DNA from: Leptodontidium sp. MPI-SDFR-AT-0119
Taxonomy: Eukaryota > Ascomycota > Leotiomycetes > Helotiales > Leptodontidiaceae
Direction of reading: 5' to 3'
Assembly: GCA_020726505.1 (NCBI GenBank)
Contig: JAHLEZ010000009.1
Span: 868,001 to 932,000, forward strand
DNA length: 64,000 nucleotides
This document shows, piece after piece, positions 12,990 to 22,300 of the stretch. Positions within the stretch are counted from its first letter, which is position 1, and every line of letters begins with the position of its first letter. The notes under the pieces were generated by a model. That model was not told the origin of the DNA, did not search any database, and was given only the letters and a program-made list of their open reading frames with translations. The translations under genes were made by a program, and so were the position numbers.

Positions 12990-13160
12990 TGTTATGGGGG
13001 TGTGTCGCGTACTAGCGCAATTCTTTAGTCTAGTATATACTTGCGTAAGTACTCTAGGTATATAAACCTAGTCTCTAGCTCCTCTCTTTAAGAGGACAAC
13101 ACTTAATTCAATTAATCTTTAAACACACTTTCTAGAACCTCATCTAATCGTAGAATCTTT
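12990..13160 (+). repeat. Possible solo LTR with TATA-like box
   Basis: It starts TGTTATGGGGGTGTGTCGCG, contains TATATAAACC at about 13058, and is followed about 50 bp later by a GAGGACAACAC stretch. The right end (…CTTTCA near 13160) is a guess. No second copy or target duplication is visible, so this rests on ends and composition only. Confidence 0.2.
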
Positions 13161-13175
13161 CAAACCCCTAAGCTA

Positions 13176-13412
13176 ATGCTCTTCTTCTGCACGACATATA
13201 CTAATATACTAAGTAAAAGCAAGTTCGAAGGCTTGCCTGAGCTACTCGTATTATTCGACCCGCACAAATGGAACCCTAGCGAATTACTAAAGCGGTTTCG
13301 TGAAAGAAGATCTCGCAATAGATCTCGCGGAAGGCGATTTAATACTTTATCGCCGGAATCTATAGTAGAAGAGAAGTTTCATAGAGAGAGTGTGACTGAC
13401 ATCAAAGACTAA
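13176..13412 (+). CDS. Short ORF of unknown nature
   Basis: A 78-codon open frame with an arginine-rich middle (KRFRERRSRNRSRGRR) in locally less AT-rich sequence, starting just after the LTR-like stretch and ending 45 bases before the T/G tract. I recognise no domain. Length and composition are compatible with chance or with the 5' end of a lost retroelement gag. Confidence 0.15.
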   Translation: MLFFCTTYTNILSKSKFEGLPELLVLFDPHKWNPSELLKRFRERRSRNRSRGRRFNTLSPESIVEEKFHRESVTDIKD

Positions 13413-13457
13413 GTATAATCTACTCTAAATATAGGTTTTTCAAGGTTAAGGAGAGAG

Positions 13458-13504
13458 TTTTTTTTTGGGGGGGGGGGGGGGGGGGGGGTGGGGGGGGGGG
13501 GGGG
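13458..13504. repeat. Homopolymer tract T9-G22-T-G15
   Basis: Nine T residues are followed by 22 G, one T and 15 G (G tract 13467-13504). It is by far the longest homopolymer in the window and stands out in AT-rich sequence. It could be a real G-quadruplex-capable tract, an expanded polypurine tract of a lost retroelement, or a sequencing or assembly artefact. Confidence 0.9.
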
Positions 13505-13739
13505 TAAGAACTATTATTCGTTAATAAAGATAATGGAAAGTAATATTTCCCTATTATCTAGTTATTTTATAGTTAATTATCTACTTCCGTATCTTTTATA
13601 CGCACGGATAGGGCTAGTCGGATAAGATCCCTGCCGATTATCTAATTCTATTTTTGTGTAGAGTCGAAACTGGCCGTGAGGGAGCTGGAATACTCGCTGA
13701 TCGTAATTTAAGCCAAATGTCTATTTTTGCTAGCGGCCA

Positions 13740-14400
13740 TTATCGTCAAAAGAAAGGCCTCTAACCGACATCCCTGTGAAGCGAAAGTCCCGTAGTACAA
13801 CTTCATATTTTACTTCATTATGAATAACTCGCTCTAAGTTACTTTACACTTATCACAGTGCCTAATATTAGCACTTAATAATCGGAACCTTAGGCTTATA
13901 TATTTGTTTCCTAAGGAATCTGTATATAAAGTTATTTATTTTTGTTTTTATTATTAACCTGTTTGTACTTATTTTATTTTCCTTGAGATTTTACTACGTT
14001 TTTAAAAGGTTTAAAAGCCTAAAAGTTGTGTAATATAAGGTAAAGATAGCTTAAATAAGGCGCACTTATTTCTTTTAGTTTCTTTTTAAAACTAATAGAA
14101 TTACGTGCACGAGAAGTGGGAAGTTAGCGACCCACGAAATGCCGCTTAGTTATACTTTCCTTGTATAATATTAAGGCCTGAGGCCACAACTGGTCACAAA
14201 TGGCACAGGTGGCTCGCAAGATTAATTAACTACATGTAATACTTTTGATTTATTATCTCATTATAATATCTTCGGAATATCGTTAACTATATCACTAACC
14301 CTTAATCACTTTATTTACTATCTAAGTAATATTATTTAAGAGGCTAAAGTATTTAAATAATTAATACTTTTTGTTTAGGTTAATAATATTACATATTCCC
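13740..14400 (-). other. Conserved 3' flank of NLR1 with empty insertion site
   Basis: Read on the minus strand, this matches the 3' flank of NLR2 (49130-49520 and 57157-57480) once copia A is removed. The uninterrupted counterpart of the AATTT insertion site lies at about 14089-14093, between GCACGTAATTCTATTAG and AAGAAACTAAAAGAAATAAG. Similarity fades left of about 13740. The 13505-13739 stretch has nothing recognisable. The two NLR loci are therefore duplicates that include flanking DNA. Confidence 0.75.
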
Positions 14401-14429
14401 TTATTAAGTTAATAATATTATCGACACGG

Positions 14430-16758
14430 CCTTAGCTTTTTTATGTAAATACGAGATTATTTATACTAGTCAGTATAAAAGGATAGTCGGCTCTAAGCTT
14501 CGTTTTACGAGTCTCTATTACTTCTACCTATAGCTCTTCCGCCTCCTCCCATTAGCCTTAGTTCCCAAATGTCGACGCGAGGTTAGCCATGCTAGTCAGC
14601 GTGGAAGGATAGTCGGCCCTAAGTTCCCTCTTTTCGATTTTGAGACCTTTAATATATACAGCCTTAGCTTTATCTTATAATCCGTTTATAAAGAAATAAG
14701 TTATATATCTCCACAAAAGACTTATCTTACTCTATTAACCTTAGTTAATTAACTTAGACTTAAGTATATAACGAGCGTGTAGTAAGTATACTCTCTAAAT
14801 ACTTCGGTTATAATAGTCGTCGTTTAGAAATACGTCTTTTAAACGCTTAATTACACTCTCCTTCTATTAAGCTAGCAGATCTTCCTTCTAAAGCTAGTTC
14901 CGCGTTACTAAATATACTAATTGATAAAGATCTAATGCCTAGTCAGCAGGCTATTTACTAATAAAAGAGTAAGTATTAAGTATCTTAATTATATTTATCT
15001 CTTTCTTACGTGACAGTCCCGGGGGAAGAAGTAATTGTGAAATATCCTTTGGATCGATGTAACACATAAATAACAAATAATTAGTTGCGAGCGGATCGCG
15101 ATGTCGAATTTGCTAAAACGAAATAAGTTATGTCGTAGCTACTAGGTTCTTTATATTACAATACCTCTTATAATTCTTAAACTCCTCGCTTAATAGCTTA
15201 ATAACTTCTTTTTCTTAATTTACTAAAAGTAAGAGATAATTTGCGAATGCGATCCCGTTCTCGTTAATATATGCGGCAGCTTAAATAATAATAAGAGGCA
15301 AGTATATAAGCTCTTAAAGTAAGGTCTTAGTATTTAACTTATCGTGTACTAGACCTAGGTTAATTAAATATTTTTGTAGTAATTATAAAGTTATATCTTC
15401 GCCTATCTTCGTTAATTGTATTATATTCTACTATGTAAGCTTAACAGCCGTCTTCCTATCACGTGAAGTAAATAAGATATACCTATGTTTACTACTTAAT
15501 AAGTAGTCGATCAAGCGATCGGATCCTAGCTTAAACTCTACTTAATTAGTCTATATATTAATATCATCAGTGTTATCGAATACTAAGAGCAACTAGCCGG
15601 CGCTTTCTTTACTTAAATGATCTTTAATAAGTTTTTTTACATTTACCTAAGTATCCTCGTAACTAGTTATGCCGAGTTAGCGAGTAATATCCAAGTATAC
15701 TTAATGTAAACTTTTTATACTAGTCGCCGGGATCTAGATGACTAAGCAGTTGCGATGCTTATCTCAGACCTGGTAGGCAAGCTCGAGTGCCAGCTAGGTC
15801 TTGCCAACGCCTCCGAGTCCGACGATGGCTATTCTTGTACTACCGCTAGAAAGTAGCTTCTCTTCGACTTTAATAAGCTGCACCTAACGACTAGTAAAGT
15901 AACTGTTTCTTTCGAATGGCACGATAAAAAGAACTTCTTTGCCTATGACAAAACTTAGTGTAGGTTAGATCACGCCAAGTATATTATACCTGTTTAGTCT
16001 TTTGGCGCACTCTAGTCCTTCGAAAATTCCTTAATAGTCATTTCAAGACGCTTTAGAGTAGCCGTCTTCCCTTCACCGTATATAGGTGGCATAAAAACCT
16101 CGCAAAGACTTAATAAATAATACACAAGATCTTCTTTTTCTATTGTCTAGCGCTACGAAACCCAACTTTATCGCTTACTTACGGTGAAATCTAAGAAAGG
16201 TTTTCCTTGCAAGGCTCGAGCAGGGATTCGGGTAATCTCGTGAATTATCGATTCGAGGGAAGCTTTATTGCCTAGTAGCTTTCCCTCCTTCGAGAAGAAT
16301 TCGACGATTGCCGGAGCAATCAGTTCTTAAAGTGTCTAGCCCTAAGTAAACCATCTACTACCTCGGAAGGCTGCCTTCTAACTATTCTCTTTGGTCTAAA
16401 TAGCTGCATTGTCATTAGATACTAACATATCGGCGAAATATACGTAGTATTTCTTTATATTCCGATACTAACGGAACATAGAATTGATCGCCGTCGTTAG
16501 TTCGGTGGAGTCCGACTTGTTAATATAGTAAGTGTTTACCTAGATGTACTAGAAGCCATCTATAGCGGCCTGCTCGGCGCAAAACTTGATCTTGTCGTAG
16601 CCACTCTTACCTTTCCCGGCACTAGTAATGAGATCTTAATAGGTGACTTCTTGTCCCTCTATCTAGGTATGCGAAAGTATGACATAGGGCAAGTTATTGT
16701 GGGTTAGAGCTTGGACTAGGCTGTACTCGTCCGGCCCGACAAGCTCTAATAAACGCAT
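14430..16758 (-). pseudogene. NLR1: HET-NB-ARC-TPR protein relict
   Basis: The start is ATG at 16758-16756 (MRLLELVG), matching the usual HET beginning. The HET domain (about residues 1-250, 16758-16010) shows LPYVILSHT, INKSDSTELTTAINSMFR, FRGSRWFT and YGEGKTATLKRLE. NB-ARC follows (about 15960-15000): FERN, an intact P-loop GLGGVGKT at 15797-15820, Walker B-like LLVFDNTDD, and ILFTSRDRK. Only two kinesin-light-chain-type TPR units remain near 14680-14440. Proteins of this build are fungal STAND/NLR receptors in which ligand sensing by the repeats releases the HET cell-death domain. Dozens of TAG/TAA at Trp/Gln positions make it a RIP-killed copy. The duplicate is NLR2 (46167-49130). Confidence 0.85.
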
Positions 16759-17072
16759 AATGGGCTTAGTAGGTTATAGGTTGAAGATTCACAGGTATAA
16801 GAGAAGTGAGTAACTAAATAGTTATATAAAAAGGACGAGGTGTAAATGGATGGAAGCAAAGGGCTAGCCGCCACCTGAAAGGACGAGGCTAAGCAAGGCT
16901 CACGTGTAACGCGGCATGTATGAGAGAGGTTAAGTAGAGAGAATAAGAATACGGAATCCTTAATAATGTAAATGTGCTTTATAATATAGAAGTAAAAGCA
17001 AGAATGTACTGCGTTTCCCTCTAAAGAATAACTATATCCGCGGCGGTTGAGTGTTTGTCGCGTATTCGAAAT

Positions 17073-17106
17073 CGAATGCATGATTTCTCGTGCATTGCTT
17101 AGTAAT
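17073..17106 (+). repeat. 34-bp motif shared with 45909-45942
   Basis: CGAATGCATGATTTCTCGTG followed by CATTGCTTAGTAAT. It matches 45909-45942 with only two C/T differences, and contains the internal inverted pair AATGCA/TGCATT. Flanking sequences of the two copies are unrelated. Each lies a few hundred bases upstream of a HET-NB-ARC gene but in opposite orientation relative to it. A transposon terminal repeat is the simplest reading. Confidence 0.6.
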
Positions 17107-17479
17107 ACATAGCTCTCTGCCTGGGGCTAAAATTATGCCTCAGCACGCACTTACCTCTTAACTCGAACATGATTAGTGTCCAGCTACACACAATTTATTA
17201 ACGCCCGGCGGCTAACCCGATAGGGCAACTATTACTAATATATAAGTACATTTCTTAAAGTGAATTCTTAACTCCTTGAGCCCTTATATTAACTGTTCCT
17301 AGCTTCTGGCTTCTCTCTTCTAACTTATCTCTATAGATTCTCGTGGGTTAGTAATGTTAGCAGGCTAGCTTGAAGGCCATTCTCTAAGTGTTTAGCGTCC
17401 TATCTTTAGTAACTAAAGCATTGCCTCTTGTCTACGGTACGAGGTGGTTAGTGTTAAGTAATTAGAAAGTAGTTAAGAG
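17107..17479. other. Intergenic spacer between NLR1 and LINE end
   Basis: Moderately AT-rich, with a small palindrome-like GCCTGGGGCTAAAATTATGCCTCAG near 17120. No gene or repeat is supported. Confidence 0.3.
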
Positions 17480-17795
17480 TAGTTAGTTTTATTGGCTGTT
17501 TTTTTGCTAAGGGCTAGTATTAAGCCGGCCTGTGGTTATCGCAAATCGTATCGTTACTCGGACTGCTTTTATATTAAGAGTCCAATTCTTCTTATCCGAT
17601 AGTGATTTTCCTCTTAAGTAAAATGAAATGTTACTCTTGTAAATCTTTATATATTAAAGTATCTTTGTTTAGTGCGTAATTTATCTTTGACATTAGAAAA
17701 GGAAGTGTTTAATTGTTTCTTTTGCTTCCTCATAGGCGCACTGAGCTAATAGTGTAGCTTTAATAAGGGATAGGTACGAGTTTAATCTCGCTATT
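17480..17795 (-). mobile_element. LINE 3' terminal part, severed by copia C
   Basis: On the minus strand, from 17795 leftwards, the frame reads a C-terminal region with RLNSYLSLIKA, AQCAYEEAKETIKHFLF and KAVRVTIRFAITTGRL. The first part resembles the post-RNase H zinc-knuckle tail of Tad-like LINEs (usually LRTGH..LN.YL, C.C....ET..H.L..C). It continues directly from 25218 once the copia element and one CTATT copy are removed. The left end is set where coding similarity stops; no poly-A tail is visible. Confidence 0.75.
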
Positions 17796-17960
17796 TGTCG
17801 AGCACTGTAGGGAGGAGCTTCAGGTAGTTTGAAAGTCTTGAATTATAAAGTAAAGGGGTAGCTCCCTAGCCATACGGGAGCTCTAGAGATCTAGTTATAT
17901 AAGCAGCTTTTGGTTAGTTCTAGCGACCACCGTAGGCCCTAGTAGTCCTAGTACACGACA
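17796..17960 (-). repeat. Copia C LTR (3' LTR)
   Basis: 165 bp with TGTC...GACA ends, paired with 25048-25212. It is directly preceded by CTATT. Confidence 0.92.
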
Positions 17961-18059
17961 CACCCCCTTCGCTTAAACGACAATAAGAGAGGTAAGCGAA
18001 CGTAAACAGTACTTAACAATAACTTAAACGACAATAGTAGTGGCTAAGTAATACAAAAG

Positions 18060-19060
18060 ACAAATATTACTAAGATGTCGACGCTAGAAGTAATAGTATA
18101 TATATTTAAGTAAGTCCTTCCGAACGTTCTTTCCTCTTTACGCAACTTCTACGTAAAATCAGCAAATATAGTCAAGAAGTCTCGTGCCGGCCGCGCCGCC
18201 CTCGCCGCTAACGCCGCCGCTACTCGCGTAGTAAGAAAGCGTGTAAGTATTAAGCTCCCTTCCTTTTTAGTCGTTAATTTGAGAGTTATAATGTTATTTT
18301 GAGGCTATAGAAGCCTTAAATCGAGAGTTAAATATGTACTAATGTCAGTTTTATAGGCCGCCCGCCGCCCCTCTACGCCACTACTACCCCCACTACCACA
18401 ACAACCACTACTAACCCCTCGGCGTCTCGCCGTGGCTAGGGCTACTCGTGTTGTCCTTTACTCCTATTATATTTATAATAGTATACGGGGAGAGCCAGGC
18501 GAACTATGCCGCGACGAGGCGTCGTTAGTGTAGTGTTTTTATTATTACAAAAACAACAAGGCTAACTGCGCCCCCGCCCCCCGCCACGCCGCGGCCCTCT
18601 TCGCCGGCTACTTAATAACTAAAGCTCTCCTAGAGAGTTCTCGCGTATGTATTTATAGTAGTCGCAAAGTATTATAATAACTTAAATTAACTCTAACTTA
18701 TAGCGCCTCACCGCCCGTCAAGCCGCTATTAAGGTTGCGTTAGAGGAGGAAAAAGAGGAAAATAAGTTAGTCGCTAGTTCTCCTACTTATAAGTTCTCCT
18801 TTATTAATTTAAGACGACGTCTAACCTTATTATAATTACTCCTCGCAAAGAGTCCGCTATATCCCCCCCTCGCCCTATTCTTGGCGTTAGGGCTGCCTCC
18901 GGCTCTACTAGTATTAGTACTAGTACTACTATTAGTGTTAGTAGACCGTCGGTCGCCGCCGTCGTAGCGCGCTCCGCCGCCTACGCCTTTACTCTCGTAA
19001 AGGTTAACGTGTTAGTTAAAGCTACTCGGCGGTTAATAGACCTCTTACTCCCTCCCTTAT
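18060..19060 (+). pseudogene. Reverse-oriented spliced ORF in copia C 3' region
   Basis: This runs opposite to gag-pol. A plus-strand frame opens with ATG near 18076 and reads to KKSRAGRAALAANAAATRVV, ending at GTAAGTATT (about 18241), a good fungal donor site. A GC-rich, Pro/Arg/Ala-rich block follows from about 18358, with RPSTPLLPPLPQQPLL then YIYNSIRGEPGEL. Later blocks contain ARQAAIKVALEEEKEEN and a Ser/Thr run (STSISTSTTISVSRPS) near 18910-18950. It is markedly more GC-rich than the neighbouring pol. Position and orientation match the reverse frame of copia A, but I see no clear protein similarity between the two. The product is unknown. Confidence 0.45.
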
Positions 19061-19070
19061 AAGTAAAAGG

Positions 19071-19256
19071 GGCTTTATAACCCGTAAGTCGCAGCTTAAG
19101 AACGTTACCCTAGTGTTTTGTCTACTTACAGGTGCGTTAGAGCGGCTTTGTAACCTAAAAGTAGTAGCTTAAGAACGTGTCTCTTATGTTGTCGTCTTTC
19201 TTACGCGTTAGAGCGGCTTTATAACCCCGAAGTGGCAGCTTAAGAACGTGTCCCCT
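19071..19256. repeat. Three tandem units of about 72 bp in copia C
   Basis: GGCTTTATAACCC followed shortly by GCAGCTTAAGAACGT recurs three times, with unit starts near 19071, 19144 and 19215 (spacing 73 and 71 bp). Differences are mostly transitions. The repeat lies between the reverse-oriented frame and RNase H, so it is part of the element's 3' non-coding region. Confidence 0.75.
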
Positions 19257-19389
19257 AAATACAAATAACTTCTACTTTCTGTTTCGTAGCTTCTCTACTA
19301 TTATAACTGTGATTTAAATATAATATATAAAAATAAAAGAGTGTAATTATGCCGTAGCACGTAACTCAAGTGAGCTCTTCGACAGTCGC

Positions 19390-22300
19390 TCGAGCGTCTT
19401 AAAGGTTTAATAGTACTACAAACGTCTCAAACTTCTATCGAGGTAAGTTTTTCGTTAAGCCGTCTATTAGTATATTATTTATTAAGAGATACGTCACTTA
19501 AAAACTCCCCTTCTTATACTCTTGTCGTAGCTATATATTTTATATGTTAATATACTGTAATTTAGTTAAGATACGTTAGTTCTCTTTAACTATTAAGCGA
19601 ATCGTCTATTTATTGTCGCAGAATATATTCCACGGAGCTTTTATATTAAGTATTAATTCCTTAAAGAAGCGCTAGAGCGCTATAACCTCCTTTACTGTAC
19701 GCTCTAGCGCGAGTAACTCTGCCTCCGTTATTAAAGTAGTTATAATATCTTGTCTTAAGGCTTTCTAAACGATCGCACCTCTAAACAATATAATAATAAA
19801 TCCCTAAGAGGAACGCCGTGTAAGCTCGTCGTTAGCGAATAAGGCGTTTAAGGCTATAATTAAATAAGTCTCCCTGTCTTCGTAACAATAAATAATAGCT
19901 AGGAATCGCGAGCTAAACAAGTATCTAATAGTCTAATTTATTACTTCTAAGTGCTTGTCGCTCGGGTTCGTTAAGAAGTGTAATAACTAAGACGTAGCGA
20001 AAGCGACGTCTAGCCGTAATATAATAGCTGTATAAAGGACCGACCTAACTTTCTCTTAGTACTCTTTAATCTACTTTAAAGTAGTAGTTCCGGTGTGTTT
20101 AATAAGGTCGTAATATAATAGAGGCGTACTCGGGCACTTCCCGTCTATTAAACTAAACTTTTATGCGACCTTCTTAATATACGTGTCGTGTAATAACAAT
20201 ACTAACTTCTTATCTCGGTCTCTAACTACTCTTATTCCCAAGAACTATTCCACGTCTCTTATTACTATGAGTTCGTAGGCTAAGTGTAACCTATTAATAA
20301 TTTATTATCTTTCTTTAGCTTTTAAGGCGTAATATAAAACCTAAATATTATTAACGTAAAACGTTACAAAGACTATTCTCGTCTTATTCGTGAATATATA
20401 AGGCTCTTCAGCCAGTAAGGTAAATTAGAGCTTACTAAGCGTCGTAGCGAAGTCTCCGTACTATAGCGTAAGGGAGTCTCTTAGACTATATAAGGCTCGG
20501 TCGATCTCCATTACTATGCCTAGTCTTTTCTAGCCGTCTAGTAAGTAACACGACACTAGGGCGCTCCTCTTGTCTCTCTTAGTGTTTACAAAAGTATTAA
20601 CTACGTCGAATTGCTTAACTTTTAAGTCGAACTAGGCCGCTAATGCTATAATTACCCTAAAAAAGCGTGCGGCGAGTGTTATAGCGTAAGTTAAAAGAAT
20701 CGTTAAGTCGTCTTGTATATCTCCTCGCACTATAATACGCGATCGGCAGCGCGTTAATTGTCTTGCTAAATCTACCTTATATATAAAGACTTATTTCAAA
20801 GGAATTAGTAATGTTACTGTGTCTTCCCTAGGAATTATTCTCTAGTAGTTTCGAGCTTCTAAGTTAGAGATCTCTCTCTTTACGTCTACTCTAAATTACG
20901 CACCCTAGGCGTGGCTATCTAGCTCTGCCTAGTTCTTTGGAGCTTTCGGAAGCTTCTCTTAATATAGGATTTGTGAGTTAGAGCCGACTATAAAGTCAGC
21001 TCTTACTCTAACACTTACGACAGCCGCTGCTATTATTACGTGTACTATCACAGTGTCGTCGCCGTCTGCCCGCGTCGGAGTTTTACTATAAAATGTGCTA
21101 ATAAACTCTCTTAACCGCGAGTGGCTGTCTTATTATAAAGGCACTACAAGTAAGTAATGTCCTCTCGTTACGAGTCTGTCGTGTTCTCTTTATACCTCTC
21201 GTGTTACGTGGATACGATCACGTTCTTGTCTTCGTCGCTATTATCGGCTCTCTTTAGCTAACATAATAACATCGCCCGACCTAGTCGCTATAAGAGGAGC
21301 TTCTAATCGCTTAGGGACTTACTACTCTAAGTCTTGTGGCCTCCGACTTAGTAATACGACTTAAGGGTATATTCGTTAGCACACCACCTTTATACCTAAG
21401 TCTGTCAAATCACTACGTAAGGCGTTCCTCCTAGACTAAATTTCGATTATATAATCTTTAGTAAGTCTTAGAACGCCTTGACTCAACCTCTTATAAAGAG
21501 TTAAAGCTCTATTATTACTCTTGATACTGTCGTCGTAAAGAGTTAATTTATTACTCACCCCCGAGTTCTAACTCTTATAAAGGACTAACGCCTCTTCCGT
21601 AGCCTTTAGACTTAGCTCGTATAGTACTAGCGCCCCCTTCGTTACTCCCGAGCTAGTCGGAATATCTAGAGAGTCAATTTCTATTAGCGACTATGCCTTC
21701 ATTAGTACTAGCTCAAAAGCCGAAAGAGGTAGTATTAATATATCTTCTATTTTTACATCTTTAATAATAACATTTAGCGCGGCCGGTCGTTTATTCGTAA
21801 CGTTCTTTATAATATTACTTATATTAAACCTTACGTCTAAAGTGACGTCGTCTTCCTCTATTATAATAATAAGCTCTTTTAAAGTAGAAGTAGTTTAGCC
21901 AACTAACTTCTCCTCTTCTAAAGAGTAAAACTTCGTCTTATTAAAGCGAACGTTACGTATAATAACGACACGGCGTAGCTAGGGCACCTAAATCTTATAT
22001 AAGTTAGAAGTAATATAACTAATTAAGTATCTAACGTGCGCCTTAGGGTTGACTTTAAAGCTTCTTTTGTCTCTCTCGGCCTCTCTATTACTTTTCACTA
22101 AATATACACGCGCCTTATACGCGTGCTCCTTACTCTAATTTAGTCTTAGGTCTATCGAGAGTTTTTTTATAATTAGTAAGTTATACTACCGAAAGTAGCC
22201 CCAAAACCACTCTTAAAGTACTTAGTTTAGACTCTTTATTTTCCGTCGTGCGAGGGGGCTCTTATTATATAGTTAAATCGCCGCGTGGCACACTTTAGGG

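Noticed and set aside
16746..17081. Minus-strand 111-codon run ending in the NLR1 start region
   Set aside because: It lies upstream and in another frame; the HET-type MRLLELVG start at 16758 explains the region better.
17940..17985. Link between CGACACACCCCCTT after the copia C LTR and TGTTATGGGGGTGTGTCG at 12990
   Set aside because: The short complementary match is probably coincidental; surrounding sequences differ.
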